64,000 nucleotides of DNA from Parabacteroides hominis (GCF_014287585.1 NZ_JACOOJ010000001.1:1-64000); one strand, 5' to 3'. Numbered from the stretch's first letter, positions 51,813 through 61,682 are shown. Translations and numbers: made by a program. The notes: a model not told the origin generated them from the sequence alone.

Positions 51813-52697
51813 CTATTTCATCCTTGTATCGGCTCCCCACATGAGTTTTTCACGGAGGGTCTGATAAAAAGTATGGTTATATCGTTTGATCACTTTGGTC
51901 GTATAATCAGCTTTACTCACCCGTAGTTGTATACCGGTCGGGAATATTTCGGAACGCCCGTCAAGGGCGATCAGGAAATATTTATTCCGGCTTTCCACCC
52001 CCAGCGTGATCGTAAAGGAATCGGGAATTACCAGCGGACGGACATTCAACGAATGCGGGGCGACGGGGCTCAATACCAAATTCTTGCTTTGCGGGATGAT
52101 GATCGGGCCGTTCACGCTCATCGAATAGGCCGTTGAACCTGTCGGTGTAGAAATGACCAGGCCGTCAGCCTGATAAGAGGTCAGGTATTCCCCGTCGAGC
52201 GCCGTATGGATCGTAATCATGGAAGAGGTGTCCCGTTTCAGGATCGCAATCTCATTCAAGGCATAATTATAACCGTGAAACATCCGGTCTTCCGTATGAA
52301 GGCGCAATAAAGTACGCTCTTCCGTCTTATAATAGTTTTTGAATAATTCGTCCAAGGTATCTTCAATATCATTGCTTGCCACATCCGCCAAAAAACCGAG
52401 ACGGCCGGTGTTGATGCCTAAAATGGGGATATCCTGCTTATTCACACGGGCGGCCGTACGCAAAAACGTCCCGTCTCCTCCCAGGCTCAACGCCACATCC
52501 AGATCAAACTCGTCGCTTGTCAGGATGCCCGATACCGGCGGTTCATAATTCAAAGCATCCGTAAGGAAGAGATAAAAGTCACGGTCCACAAAAACCTCGG
52601 CCTCCAAAGAAGCCAGCTTTTCAAACAAACGCTTAATCACAAGCTGCTTATCCGCCTGATATTCACTCCCGAAAACTCCTACTTTCTTCATCTTCAA
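51813..52697 (-). CDS. nadK: NAD kinase
   Basis: This enzyme phosphorylates NAD to NADP. The 294-residue protein has the GGDGT motif (73-77, SLGGDGTFLRTA), NTGRLGFLAD, the NE motif region (YNYALNEIAI), the GDEYLTSY-like acceptor site LDGEYLTSYQADGLVISTPT and TGSTAYSMS. The length is normal. It follows the CBS protein gene by 18 bases and is co-transcribed with it. It starts at the ATG at 52694 or the adjacent one, and two Met codons lie close together. Confidence 0.95.
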   Translation of the reverse strand: MKMKKVGVFGSEYQADKQLVIKRLFEKLASLEAEVFVDRDFYLFLTDALNYEPPVSGILTSDEFDLDVALSLGGDGTFLRTAARVNKQDIPILGINTGRLGFLADVASNDIEDTLDELFKNYYKTEERTLLRLHTEDRMFHGYNYALNEIAILKRDTSSMITIHTALDGEYLTSYQADGLVISTPTGSTAYSMSVNGPIIIPQSKNLVLSPVAPHSLNVRPLVIPDSFTITLGVESRNKYFLIALDGRSEIFPTGIQLRVSKADYTTKVIKRYNHTFYQTLREKLMWGADTRMK

Positions 52698-52715
52698 TTC
52701 TCAATTTTCAAATCC

Positions 52716-53375
52716 CTATATGTTCATATAACGGACCAATTCTTCCATTCGTTGTTGCAACAGGTCGTCCACCATCCCCTTTTCCATGAAATAGTAAAGA
52801 ACCGTATAATTAAAACGTTCAAAACTACGGATCACAGGAGAAGCGTCTTCCAGATCGATCTTGACAACCAGATGCAACCGCCCGGTCGTCTTATCCGTAT
52901 AGGAAAGCAGGCTCAGGACATGCGCATTATTCGCCTCGATCAAGCGGGCGATATCCGTCATCGAATAATCCTGCGGCATCACTTCCAGCACAAAAACACT
53001 TCCGGCCGTATCGGCATTGCAAAGCTCGGACAGGATATCGACCAGTTTATCGCGCGTAATGGCTCCGCGATATTCCCCCTCCGCACTCACGACCGGAAGA
53101 AGGCTCAACCGATAGCGGGTGACCAATGCCAACGCCTCATGGATATGGGTATCTTCCCGTACACTCGGTGAAAACAGTACCGGATCTCCGATAGCGGCAT
53201 TCGGATCGGGCATCGCCAACAGGTCTTTTTCCGAAACCAGGCACCGATATATGTTTTCGCTTAACAATGGCAGATGCTTTAACTTAAAATCATCCATCAA
53301 GGCTAATGCGTATTCCCCAGTGTCAAAACTTTTTAACACCGGAAGTTCTTCCGTTATGAAATCTTTCACCAACAT
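52716..53375 (-). CDS. CBS-domain protein
   Basis: This 219-residue protein has two CBS motifs (about 1-65 and 70-130: LPLLSENIYRCLVSEKDL and LLPVVSAEGEYRGAITRDKL) followed by an ACT-like C-terminal region (VFVLEVMPQDYSMTDIARLI, about 140-200). CBS pairs bind adenine nucleotides, so it may sense energy state or NAD(P) and adjust the neighbouring NAD kinase. That link is inference from the 18-base spacing. It is divergent from pdxJ. A TACATTTG box (53424-53431, minus strand) lies upstream. Confidence 0.85.
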   Translation of the reverse strand: MLVKDFITEELPVLKSFDTGEYALALMDDFKLKHLPLLSENIYRCLVSEKDLLAMPDPNAAIGDPVLFSPSVREDTHIHEALALVTRYRLSLLPVVSAEGEYRGAITRDKLVDILSELCNADTAGSVFVLEVMPQDYSMTDIARLIEANNAHVLSLLSYTDKTTGRLHLVVKIDLEDASPVIRSFERFNYTVLYYFMEKGMVDDLLQQRMEELVRYMNI

Positions 53376-53413
53376 TCTTCTGTATATTCCCTAAATACTG
53401 CTAAATTTGCCGA

Positions 53414-53431
53414 TACTTTTGTGCAAATGTA
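53414..53431. promoter_or_regulatory. Overlapping divergent -7 boxes (CBS gene and pdxJ)
   Basis: TACTTTTG on the plus strand (53414-53421) lies 39 bases before pdxJ, and TACATTTG on the minus strand (53424-53431) lies 48 bases before the CBS gene. Both match TAnnTTTG. Confidence 0.5.
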
Positions 53432-53460
53432 ATGAAAGAAAAAAGATATAACGATATACG

Positions 53461-54183
53461 ATGACAAATTTAAGTGTAAACATTAACAAGGTCGCAACCA
53501 TTCGTAACGCACGCGGTGGCAATGTACCAAACGTATTAAAAGTAGCATTGGATTGTGAAGCTTTCGGCGCACAAGGGATTACCGTCCATCCCAGACCGGA
53601 CGAACGCCATATCCGGTATAGCGATGTATATGCCTTGAAACCGGAAATAAAAACAGAGTTTAACATAGAAGGCTATCCTTGCGAGAAGTTTATAGACCTG
53701 GTCCTGAAAGTAAAACCGACGCAGGTGACGCTTGTGCCGGACGCGCCCGATGCCATTACTTCAAATGCCGGTTGGGATGTAAAAACCCACTTCGGCCAGT
53801 TGAGCGAATTAGTCGATACTTTTACTTCACACGGCGTCCGTACTTCCATATTTGTCGGGACGGACCTTGAGAATATCGAGCTGGCCGCCAAGACAGGAAC
53901 CGACCGTATCGAGTTATACACGGAACCTTACGCGACCCGCTATCCGGCAAACCGTGAAGAAGCGATCGCACCGTTCATCGCCGCCGCCAGACTTGCCAAG
54001 AGCCTGGGATTAGGCGTAAATGCCGGCCATGACCTGAGTTTGGAAAACCTGGCTTATTTCCATCAAAACATTCCGGGGCTGGACGAAGTGTCGATCGGGC
54101 ATGCCTTGATCTGCGACGCCCTCTATTACGGTTTGAAAGAAACAATCTCACTCTATAAAGGTTGTTTGCAACCCACCCTTTAA
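53461..54183 (+). CDS. pdxJ: Pyridoxine 5'-phosphate synthase
   Basis: This enzyme condenses 3-amino-2-oxopropyl phosphate with deoxyxylulose 5-phosphate in DXP-dependent vitamin B6 synthesis. The 240-residue TIM barrel has the family signature [17 protein letters not shown] at the N-terminus, [14 protein letters not shown] (about 42-55), [23 protein letters not shown] [12 protein letters not shown], and [11 protein letters not shown]. The length is typical. It is the first gene of a run with exbB, exbD and tonB, all on the plus strand with short gaps. Confidence 0.96.
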   Translation: MTNLSVNINKVATIRNARGGNVPNVLKVALDCEAFGAQGITVHPRPDERHIRYSDVYALKPEIKTEFNIEGYPCEKFIDLVLKVKPTQVTLVPDAPDAITSNAGWDVKTHFGQLSELVDTFTSHGVRTSIFVGTDLENIELAAKTGTDRIELYTEPYATRYPANREEAIAPFIAAARLAKSLGLGVNAGHDLSLENLAYFHQNIPGLDEVSIGHALICDALYYGLKETISLYKGCLQPTL

Positions 54184-54216
54184 TTATTAATTCTTTAATT
54201 CTTTAATTGAATAAAA

Positions 54217-54927
54217 ATGAGCATTTTACTTTCCCTGCAAGCAGTAGGGGCACAAACAACGGAACAGATGCCGGACCTCACGGCGGTAACAGCACCCACG
54301 GAAGCTGAAATCAATGTAATCGACCTGGCTTTCAAAGGGGGTTGGATCATGGTTGTCTTATTGTTATTGTCGCTGATGGCATGTTATATATTTATCCAGC
54401 GCCTGATGGTCATCCGCCGCGCCGGTAAGGAAGATGAAACATTTATGAACCGCATCAAGGACTACATCCATGAAGGGAAGGTCGACTCGGCCCTGAACCT
54501 GTGCCGGAGCACCAACACCCCTTCCGCCCGCATGATCGAGAAAGGTATCACCCGCCTGGGACGCCCGATGAACGACGTGCTGGTTGCTATCGAGAATGTG
54601 GGCAACCTGGAGATTGCCAAACTGGAAAAGGGATTCCCGCTGATCGCCACGACGGCCGCCGGCGCCCCGATGTTGGGATTCTTGGGTACGGTGACCGGTA
54701 TGGTCCGCGCCTTCTTCGATATGGCAAATGCCGGGACGAATGTAGACGTAACCTTGTTGTCGGGCGGTATCTATGAAGCGTTGGTGACAACGGTAGGCGG
54801 CCTGGTAGTCGGCATCATCACCCTGTTTGCCTACAACTATCTGGTTTCGCAGGTAGACAACGTAGTAAACAAGATGGAAGCCCGCACGATGGAATTTATG
54901 GACTTATTGAACGAACCCGCTAATTGA
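54217..54927 (+). CDS. exbB: ExbB/TolQ-family proton channel subunit
   Basis: This 236-residue inner-membrane protein converts proton motive force into TonB motion. It has three membrane helices (about 42-62, 140-162 and 182-205), with LIATTAAGAPMLGFLGTVTGM as the conserved pore region and the cytoplasmic loop between helices 1 and 2. It is separated from pdxJ by 33 bases and from exbD by 2, in an operon with tonB. It should energise TonB-dependent transporters such as the SusC in this window. Confidence 0.93.
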   Translation: MSILLSLQAVGAQTTEQMPDLTAVTAPTEAEINVIDLAFKGGWIMVVLLLLSLMACYIFIQRLMVIRRAGKEDETFMNRIKDYIHEGKVDSALNLCRSTNTPSARMIEKGITRLGRPMNDVLVAIENVGNLEIAKLEKGFPLIATTAAGAPMLGFLGTVTGMVRAFFDMANAGTNVDVTLLSGGIYEALVTTVGGLVVGIITLFAYNYLVSQVDNVVNKMEARTMEFMDLLNEPAN

Positions 54928-54929
54928 TC

Positions 54930-55340
54930 ATGGCTTTAAAACGAAGAACAAAAGTAAACGAGAGCTTCAGCATGGCTTCTATGACGGACGTCATATTCCT
55001 GTTGTTGATTTTCTTTATGGTTACCTCTACGGTAGTAATTCCGAACGCCATCAAGGTGACACTCCCGCAAGCGCAGAAGCAAACGGCCGCCAAGCCGCTT
55101 ACGCGTGTCACGATCGATGCGAACCTGAATTACTATGTAGCCTTCGGCAACCAGCGGGAAAAGCTGATCTCCTTCGAAGAAATCACGCCGTTCCTGCAAG
55201 ATAGTTATGCAAAAGAGCCGGAAATGTTTGTAGCCTTGTATGCAGACGAAACGGTTCCTTACAGGGAAATCGTACGTATTCTTAACATCGCTAACGAAAA
55301 TAAATTCAAGATGGTACTTGCCACGAGAGCGCAGAAATAG
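54930..55340 (+). CDS. exbD: ExbD/TolR-family proton channel subunit
   Basis: This is a 136-residue protein with a short cytoplasmic N-terminus (MALKRRTKVNESFSM), one membrane helix that carries the essential Asp (MTDVIFLLLIFFMVTSTVV), and a periplasmic domain (about 45-136). The start is the ATG at 54930, two bases after the exbB stop. An upstream in-frame start at 54924 would overlap and is less likely. Confidence 0.93.
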   Translation: MALKRRTKVNESFSMASMTDVIFLLLIFFMVTSTVVIPNAIKVTLPQAQKQTAAKPLTRVTIDANLNYYVAFGNQREKLISFEEITPFLQDSYAKEPEMFVALYADETVPYREIVRILNIANENKFKMVLATRAQK

Positions 55341-55358
55341 TTTCAACTTAAAAAGAGT

Positions 55359-56213
55359 ATGAAGTTAAATAAAGATGACATATACGGCATAGCGGGTTCG
55401 GTTGTTTTCCACCTGTTCATCCTGCTGATCCTGGGGTTCACGGTCCTGAAGACGATCGTTCCCGACGAGGATGGCGGCATTCTGGTGAACTTCGGGAATG
55501 TCAATGCGGCATCAGGGACATTCGAGCCTAAATATACCGGACAGGAACCGCCTCAGGAAACGACTACTCCCCCTCCTCCCGTACCCGAACCGAAGGTTGA
55601 AACACCCAAGGAAGAACTGGTAACGCAGGACATCGAGGAAAGCGTTGCGATTGAAGAAGCGAAAAAGAAAAAAGAGAAAGAAGAGCTACGCAAGAAAGAG
55701 GAGGAAAAGAAACGGAAAGAAGAAGCTGAAAAAGAACGCATCCGTAAGGAAGAAGCCGAGAAGAAACGCCTTGCCGAAGAACGCCGCAAGAAAGAGCAGG
55801 CCATCAGCAACAAGGTCGCAGGAGCTTTCGGCATGGGCAACCAGGAAGGGGATAGCCAGGGGGATGCCGGATCAGGGACCGGCAACCAGGGCAGCCCGTT
55901 CGGCAACTCCGACCACGGAGCCGACGAAGGCGTGGGAGGCTACGGCTCGTTCAACCTGAACGGACGTTCGATCGGCGCAGGAGGCCTTCCCCGTCCTGCC
56001 TACACGATCCAGGAAGAGGGGCGAATCGTGATCAACATTACGGTAGATCCAAAAGGAAATGTTATATTTGCAGAGATAGGCAAGGGGACCAACATCGACA
56101 ACGGTTCCATGCGCAAGAGTGCCCTGGATGCGGCCAAACGCGCCAAGTTCAATAGCATCGGCGGGGCGAACAACCAGAGTGGCACGATCACCTATCTGTA
56201 TAAACTGAAGTAG
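55359..56213 (+). CDS. tonB: TonB-like energy transducer
   Basis: This 284-residue protein has an N-terminal anchor helix with GIAGSVVFHLFILLILGF, a proline-rich stretch (EPPQETTTPPPPVPEP), a long Lys/Glu coiled region (about 100-150), a glycine-rich linker, and a C-terminal TonB-like domain (RPAYTIQEEGRIVINITVDP, KSALDAAKRAKF). It is the last gene of the exbB-exbD-tonB set. The C-terminal end is shorter than in E. coli TonB but usual for this group. Confidence 0.9.
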   Translation: MKLNKDDIYGIAGSVVFHLFILLILGFTVLKTIVPDEDGGILVNFGNVNAASGTFEPKYTGQEPPQETTTPPPPVPEPKVETPKEELVTQDIEESVAIEEAKKKKEKEELRKKEEEKKRKEEAEKERIRKEEAEKKRLAEERRKKEQAISNKVAGAFGMGNQEGDSQGDAGSGTGNQGSPFGNSDHGADEGVGGYGSFNLNGRSIGAGGLPRPAYTIQEEGRIVINITVDPKGNVIFAEIGKGTNIDNGSMRKSALDAAKRAKFNSIGGANNQSGTITYLYKLK

Positions 56214-56269
56214 TAAAACGATTGAGGTGAAAGGTCTTTCACCTTTCAACTAAAAAGAAGGGAGTTAAT

Positions 56270-56815
56270 ATGAAGAAAGCAATGGTATTTTTAGCAAGTG
56301 GTTTCGAAGAGATGGAAGCCATGGGCGTAGTCGACATCTTGCGTCGCGGAGGCATAGAAGCCGAAACGGTGTCCATCACAGGCGAGCGGGTCGTAACAGG
56401 TGCGCACAACATCCTGGTAACCGCCGACACGACCCTGGAAAACGCGACGTTGGACGGCGCCGCCGCCCTCATCCTTCCCGGAGGGTTGCCCGGCGCGACC
56501 AACCTGGATAGTTCCGAACCGGTCAAGGAAGCATTGCTCCAGCAATATCGCGAAGGCCGCATCGTTGCCGCGATCTGCGCCGCTCCGTTGGTACTGGGCG
56601 GACTGGGGTTGCTGAAAGGCCGCAATGCGACTTGCTATCCCGGTTTCGAACCGAAACTGATCGGCGCGAACGTCACCGGCGAAGCCGTTGAAGTGTCCGA
56701 CAACGTCATAACGGGCAAAGGCCCCGGATTGGTCATGAACTTCGCTCTCGCCCTGGTAGCCGCCATCAAGAACGACGCGGTTGCGGAAGAGGTGGCCGCA
56801 GGGTTGCTTTTGTAA
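56270..56815 (+). CDS. DJ-1/PfpI-family protein
   Basis: This is a 181-residue DJ-1 superfamily protein (YajL/ThiJ-like). The nucleophile Cys103 lies in AAICAAPLVL, and the supporting acid is probably Glu16 in GFEEMEAMG. Family roles include a deglycase or glyoxalase-like activity and oxidative-stress protection. The exact substrate is debated. It follows tonB by 56 bases and may be an extension of that operon. Confidence 0.93.
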   Translation: MKKAMVFLASGFEEMEAMGVVDILRRGGIEAETVSITGERVVTGAHNILVTADTTLENATLDGAAALILPGGLPGATNLDSSEPVKEALLQQYREGRIVAAICAAPLVLGGLGLLKGRNATCYPGFEPKLIGANVTGEAVEVSDNVITGKGPGLVMNFALALVAAIKNDAVAEEVAAGLLL

Positions 56816-56895
56816 AAAAGGATTCGTCCTTAATTAAAGCAGGAAAGTGTGTCAAGCACGAGGACAAGAGTTTTTGGCACACCTTCCTTCTTCAA

Positions 56896-58014
56896 TTAAT
56901 TGCATACATACCGCAACAATACCGGATTGTCATCCTCTTTTACCATTTCAAACCCCTTTTTCCCTACTAAATCAACCGCATCTTTTATTGCATAGAGGGA
57001 ACCCGGCACGGAGGTCTTGATCAATTTGCCGCCTTTTTTGACTGACAGCCAGGGAGCTTCCGGTGAAATTAGATTCGCATGCGGATAAAAGCGATCCTGC
57101 TTCTTGTCATACAAAGCCATAAACGGTTTCATCTTTTCCCCTTTATATTCCGAAATCGCATAGAAGACAAAATTATAAGCACTTGTTTCAAACAGGTCGA
57201 ATATCTGGATGCGTGGTCCGTCTGGCCTTACTTTCGGTGTAAAGTCCGCCACTATCGTCAATTCGTCATACGCCCATTTCATCTTACCCGTCTGGAAAAG
57301 CCACGCAGGCTCGATTTTACTTTCATCAATGCGATACACCGTATCATTAAAATAATGATAGGTGTACATATCCCCGTCAAGTACATAAATAAAAGATTGC
57401 CCAATATAACCCTCCGTTCCCATTTCCCGGTCACGCTTGCACAACGTGTCCATCCGGGCCGCCTGCACGTCATAGCAATATAAATCCGGCATAACCGAAT
57501 TGCCGGTCGTCAGATAATAAACCTTTCCATTCTTATACCTGAAATTATCCATCCAAGTCTCTTCCGGCAACTTGAAAGAACGGAGAAAGCGGCCGTCAAA
57601 ATCATAGACAGTCATCTTCCGGCCGAAATAATCCATCACATATAAAGAATGTTCCTTTTCAACCGGCTGGATAACTTTGGCAGACACATATTCCTTCGGT
57701 CCCTGCCCAATTGCACCTATATGCTGGAGGAAGTGACCGGACTTGTCAAACTTATAAATCAGATTATCAGATATCAGCCAGTAGAAATCATGACTTTCCT
57801 CCAAGACCGATATATTCTTGATCAGGCAATCGTTCGTCGTTTCGAGCGGTATCGCATCGACCTTCATTCCCAAAGCGTCAAGAGACAGTTCCTGACCCGG
57901 ATTAATCAGCCCTACATCATTCAATGTCAAAGACAATAAGCCTGAGTCTGTTTCCTGCTGGCAGGAACAGAGCAGCAACCCCAACAAGAGTCCTGTCCAA
58001 TCTAATGTTTTCAT
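56896..58014 (-). CDS. 6-bladed beta-propeller lipoprotein
   Basis: This 372-residue lipoprotein (signal TGLLLGLLLCSC) has the repeated strand pattern of a six-bladed propeller in Bacteroidetes (LIYKFDKSGHFLQHIGAIGQ, MTVYDFDGRFLRSFKLPEE). The GAIGQGPKEY motif is a hallmark. Such proteins are often next to TonB-linked loci, with unknown function. It overlaps the upstream paralogue by 4 bases (ATGA) and is co-translated with it. Confidence 0.85.
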   Translation of the reverse strand: MKTLDWTGLLLGLLLCSCQQETDSGLLSLTLNDVGLINPGQELSLDALGMKVDAIPLETTNDCLIKNISVLEESHDFYWLISDNLIYKFDKSGHFLQHIGAIGQGPKEYVSAKVIQPVEKEHSLYVMDYFGRKMTVYDFDGRFLRSFKLPEETWMDNFRYKNGKVYYLTTGNSVMPDLYCYDVQAARMDTLCKRDREMGTEGYIGQSFIYVLDGDMYTYHYFNDTVYRIDESKIEPAWLFQTGKMKWAYDELTIVADFTPKVRPDGPRIQIFDLFETSAYNFVFYAISEYKGEKMKPFMALYDKKQDRFYPHANLISPEAPWLSVKKGGKLIKTSVPGSLYAIKDAVDLVGKKGFEMVKEDDNPVLLRYVCN

Positions 58015-59138
58015 CTCTTTTTATTTTTTATAGGTTTCCAATAGAAGTAATTTAAAACCAAGTTATCCCGATCCGGGGCATTCTCCAAATTATACGGAAG
58101 TTCCTTTTTCTCCTCTTTAAGATGGTCAGCCCGGTCATATATCTGTAAAAAACAGGTTCCCTCCTCGTTCAGAAAAACAGGAAACCGGGTATCCATTGCA
58201 ATCGTCTTCCCTTGGATAAAAAACTCATAGCCGGAATCCTTTATCTTTAAATCCTTATAGAGGATAGCCATCGTGGTGCACCTGTACAGCTTCTCTTTCA
58301 CGAGATAGTCGGAACGGTACTGTATCCACCAATAGTCTCCGGTTTCCCAAAGACCGGTTATACACAGACGTCTGTTATTTTTCAATGCATGCGTCTTACT
58401 TCCAAACCGTGCCCCGTCCTTTCCCATGTTACAGATGAAAACCGGAAGGCAGCTATCCCCTTTCAACAAGTACAGCGTATCATTCAGCAAATACTTATAG
58501 AACTTGCCTTCCGCCCCATTGCCGACCACCTGCAACGGGCAAGCCAGGCTATCAGGCAGAGCCATAGGTTTCCGCCCTTTTCCCCGGACAGGTAAACGGA
58601 TCAGTTCCCCACCGAAAGTCTTCATTTTGAATACTGCCGGATCAGGAAATTCATCTGTCAACAGGACAAGCTGTCCGCCTCCCGTACAATCGACATTCGT
58701 ATAGGTATACGCTCGATCGAGCTGCATGCGTCCATTCTCCCTGCCATCGGACAAGAAAGAAACCAGTTCCGCCCTCTTCCCGTCCAGCCCGTATAACGTG
58801 CCGGTCAGCGTGTCAAGGGCGAAAGAGCTGAAACAGTGCGATGAGAGAAAGCGATGTCTTAACTTCCCGGACGGAAATTCGTAACAACGCAATTCACCGT
58901 CTGCCAATACATATAAAGATTCCCCCATAGCCGTCATCTTACAAATATCTTTCGGCTGGAAACCACCCGTACTGTCCAAGAACGCAGCTCCATAATTTTG
59001 GATCTGATAGCCGGGAGAATCATCTATTACGATACAGTTGGCATTTTGCAGTTCCTCAATATCCAACACCGGCAAAAGTTGTTTTTTCCCACATGAGAAA
59101 CAACTTATAATAAAAAGCAGAACAAGCACTTTTTTCAT
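58011..59138 (-). CDS. BF3164-like propeller lipoprotein
   Basis: This is a 375-residue lipoprotein starting at the ATG at 59138, where MKKVLVLLFIISCFSC gives a lipobox with Cys at about 16. The longer frame from 59180 lacks a signal. The mature part shows a propeller-like series of strands (SLYVLADGELRCYEFPSGKL, TLTGTLYGLDGKRAELVSF) and resembles the BF3164-type family. It is paired with a second propeller lipoprotein, so the two probably work together at the cell surface or in the periplasm. The ligand is unknown. Confidence 0.8.
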   Translation of the reverse strand: MKKVLVLLFIISCFSCGKKQLLPVLDIEELQNANCIVIDDSPGYQIQNYGAAFLDSTGGFQPKDICKMTAMGESLYVLADGELRCYEFPSGKLRHRFLSSHCFSSFALDTLTGTLYGLDGKRAELVSFLSDGRENGRMQLDRAYTYTNVDCTGGGQLVLLTDEFPDPAVFKMKTFGGELIRLPVRGKGRKPMALPDSLACPLQVVGNGAEGKFYKYLLNDTLYLLKGDSCLPVFICNMGKDGARFGSKTHALKNNRRLCITGLWETGDYWWIQYRSDYLVKEKLYRCTTMAILYKDLKIKDSGYEFFIQGKTIAMDTRFPVFLNEEGTCFLQIYDRADHLKEEKKELPYNLENAPDRDNLVLNYFYWKPIKNKKR

Positions 59139-59584
59139 AATACCTCTCTTTTCAGGTAAAAATAAACAGTAACCGGACATAAATAGGATTCAGGGACAAT
59201 TTAACAAGAACAAACAAGCAGATTGTCCAATATTTGGACAGTTACGACAAAGCATAGCTTTAGGGAGGTTAAGGTTCATCCGATAATCATTGGGGATAAA
59301 CACAAGGGCGAAACCGGTTACACAGATCGGTCCAAAACAGATAATTACAGAAAAAGACTTTCGACAAGAGCCAAAAAGATATTCGGCTCAGGACGATAAT
59401 AAAAAGAGTTATAAGATAAGACTTAATCCACTATATATTAGAATATTAAAAAGCCAGACAACCTCTTTATTTTTCACCTGAATATGTTGCTTTGGATGAG
59501 AGGCCGGAGGGGATATAGCCTATTTGAATCAGGACAAGACAGGGTGAAAGTAAATTTTTTAAGATGAAGGCAGTCCTGTGGTGC

Positions 59585-59642
59585 TTGGCTTCACCCTTTT
59601 ATACATTGATAATCAAAATGTATTAAGAAAGAGTGAAGCCAA
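59585..59642. repeat. Long imperfect hairpin
   Basis: TTGGCTTCACCCTTTTATACATT (59585-59607) pairs with the reverse complement of 59617-59642, with a few mismatches and a 9-base loop. There is no T tract on either strand, so a terminator is unlikely. Confidence 0.55.
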
Positions 59643-59751
59643 ATCGGTCGTTTGAAAAAGAGTTTGAAAATAAGAATACGAATCAATTGGACAATATACC
59701 AATGAGAGAAGATGTGAACTATCCGAATGATGATTTATAGCGGACGTAAAT

Positions 59752-59783
59752 TTTGGTAAGGTTGACCATTTCAACTACCTTTG
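59752..59783 (+). promoter_or_regulatory. Promoter of the EamA transporter gene
   Basis: TTTG (59752-59755) and TACCTTTG (59776-59783) are 20 bases apart. The leader to the start codon is about 33 bases. Confidence 0.8.
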
Positions 59784-59822
59784 CCGGCGGTTTTATCAAA
59801 AAGAAAAAGAAGTAGTAGTGCT

Positions 59823-60764
59823 ATGAGTAATTTAAAAGGGTTCGCCTTTGGCATCCTGACATCCGCGACGTTCGGGTTGATCCCGTTGTTTACCTTGCCT
59901 TTGATGGCGGAAGGGATGCTATTCGATTCGATCCTGTTCTATCGCTTCCTGTTTGCGGCATTGGCCCTGGCAGGGATTATGGCCGCAAAGAAAGAATCTT
60001 TCCATGTGGAAAGGGGGGAAATCCCGGTATTGGTGTTGTTGGGTTTTTTCTATACGGCTTCCGCCATGTTCCTGTTCTGGGGATATAGCTTCATGTCGGC
60101 CGGGATCGCTACGACGCTCCATTTCACCTATCCGGTATTCGTGACCCTGATCATGCTGCTGGTCTTCAAGGAGAAGACTTCCCGGATTACCCTGATGGCG
60201 ATCGTGCTGGCCATTTGCGGGGTGGCTCGCCTTTCGATCGATGAAGGGGATACGAGGCTGAGCGCATCAGGCGTTTTCATCGTGTTGTTGTCGGCGGTCG
60301 GATACGCGCTCTATATCACGACCGTCAATAAATCCTTTGCCGGAGGGTCGACCCGCGGGCTGAAGATGACCGGCCGCAAACTGACCTTCTACGTCTTTAT
60401 CGTCAGCACGATCCTGTTTGCCGTCAAGGCCGGGACCCATGAAGGCATACAACCGGTCCCCGACCTGATGTCTTTTGCCAATCTGGTCCTGTTGGCGATT
60501 GTCCCGACGGTTATCTCCAACATCACCCTCGTACTTGCCGTGCATAATATCGGCGGGACGCTTACCGCCGTATTGGGAGCCGTGGAGCCTATCACCGCCG
60601 TATGTGTCGGGGTATTGGTTTTCAACGAACCTTTCACCCCCAACCTGGCGATGGGCATCCTGCTTATCATCGTCGCCGTAACCCTGATAATCCTGTCCAA
60701 GTCGATCCAGGGCGCCTTGCGGAAAATCTACAGGAAAGCGACCCATTTGCAAGCATTGAAATAG
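59823..60764 (+). CDS. EamA/DMT-family transporter
   Basis: This 313-residue protein has ten hydrophobic helices as two EamA repeats (about 5-135 and 150-295), with typical GILTSATFGLIPLF at the first helix and GAVEPITAVCVGVLVFNEPF in the second repeat. It is probably an exporter or importer of a small metabolite. The substrate cannot be inferred. The start is the ATG at 59823, downstream of a complete promoter. It ends 10 bases from the end of the convergent menA gene. Confidence 0.9.
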   Translation: MSNLKGFAFGILTSATFGLIPLFTLPLMAEGMLFDSILFYRFLFAALALAGIMAAKKESFHVERGEIPVLVLLGFFYTASAMFLFWGYSFMSAGIATTLHFTYPVFVTLIMLLVFKEKTSRITLMAIVLAICGVARLSIDEGDTRLSASGVFIVLLSAVGYALYITTVNKSFAGGSTRGLKMTGRKLTFYVFIVSTILFAVKAGTHEGIQPVPDLMSFANLVLLAIVPTVISNITLVLAVHNIGGTLTAVLGAVEPITAVCVGVLVFNEPFTPNLAMGILLIIVAVTLIILSKSIQGALRKIYRKATHLQALK

Positions 60765-60773
60765 CCCTCCCCG

Positions 60774-61682
60774 CTATCCGCCCCGGCCTGCATATACGAA
60801 CAGGAGGGAAAGGACCAGCGCAAACAGGAATACATTGCGCGCCGTACGCCCCAACGTGCCGTTCAACGCTCTTCCTTCCAGCGTAAACAGCTCCCGTGTC
60901 GTGTAAAAGCAAAGGGCGAACAGGATCCCGAATAAGAACAGGATCCACCAGGGAGCATCCAGGATAAGCGGAAGGACCAGGAGGAACGCCAGGCATTCAT
61001 TCAGGACATAAAACACCCGGCCGAAGCGGCGGCCGAACAAAACGACCGTCGTCCGTTTGCGGGCAACCTTATCCTGCCCGTAATCCCGGTAATTATTGAC
61101 GACCAAGATGTTTACGGACAAAAGCCCCAAAGCCACCGATAATAAAAAAGACAATAAGGAGAAGCTCAACGTCTGTATATAATAGGTGAAACAAACCGGT
61201 ATGACCCCGTAGAACAACAATACGCAGACATCCCCCAGCCCGTTATAAGCCAAGGGGAAAGGCCCGGCAGAATAGGCCAGCACGCCTATGGCGACCGCAA
61301 TCCCTACCCCTATCAGCCTCCAATCCGCAAAACAGACCAGCAACAAGCCGAACAGGCAAGCCAGCCCCAACGCCACGAACGTGCCCGCCAGCATGGCCTT
61401 CGGCGTGATCCATCCTTGCGCGACCGCCCGCTCGGGGCCCAACCGGCCTTCCCCGTCGGCTCCCTTCTTGAAATCAAAATAGTCATTGGCGAAGTTGCTG
61501 GCAACCTGGGCGAAGAGCGCCACCAGGAAACACAACAAGGCCGGCACCACGTCGAACGCCCCGTCATAATAGGCCAACGCGCATCCCAGCAAAACCGGGC
61601 TGGCAGAGGCCGGCAAAGTCTTGGGACGTGCCGCCTCCACCCAAGCCCCGGCAAGAGATTTTTTATCTTCCATATCTGTCAT
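60774..61682 (-). CDS. menA: 1,4-dihydroxy-2-naphthoate polyprenyltransferase
   Basis: This UbiA-family membrane enzyme joins the naphthoate ring to a polyprenyl tail in menaquinone synthesis. The start around 61682 gives a protein of about 302 residues with ARPKTLPASASPVLLG at the N-terminus, the first Asp-rich motif NDYFDFKKGADGEGRLGP, and the second, NNYRDYGQDKVARKRT. About nine membrane helices are evident. The exact Met is uncertain because several follow one another. TACTTTTG (61699-61706, minus strand) gives a very short leader. It is divergent from the gene at 61763. Confidence 0.93.
   Translation of the reverse strand: MTDMEDKKSLAGAWVEAARPKTLPASASPVLLGCALAYYDGAFDVVPALLCFLVALFAQVASNFANDYFDFKKGADGEGRLGPERAVAQGWITPKAMLAGTFVALGLACLFGLLLVCFADWRLIGVGIAVAIGVLAYSAGPFPLAYNGLGDVCVLLFYGVIPVCFTYYIQTLSFSLLSFLLSVALGLLSVNILVVNNYRDYGQDKVARKRTTVVLFGRRFGRVFYVLNECLAFLLVLPLILDAPWWILFLFGILFALCFYTTRELFTLEGRALNGTLGRTARNVFLFALVLSLLFVYAGRGG

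Larger units (their letters stand above)
59139..59822. other. Intergenic region with a long hairpin
   Basis: These 680 bases lie between divergent units. Apart from a long hairpin (59585-59642), an AATGATGATTTA repeat core (about 59732-59743) and the EamA promoter (59752-59783), nothing was recognised. The sequence is AT-rich, open frames are short, and no RNA gene was found. Confidence 0.45.
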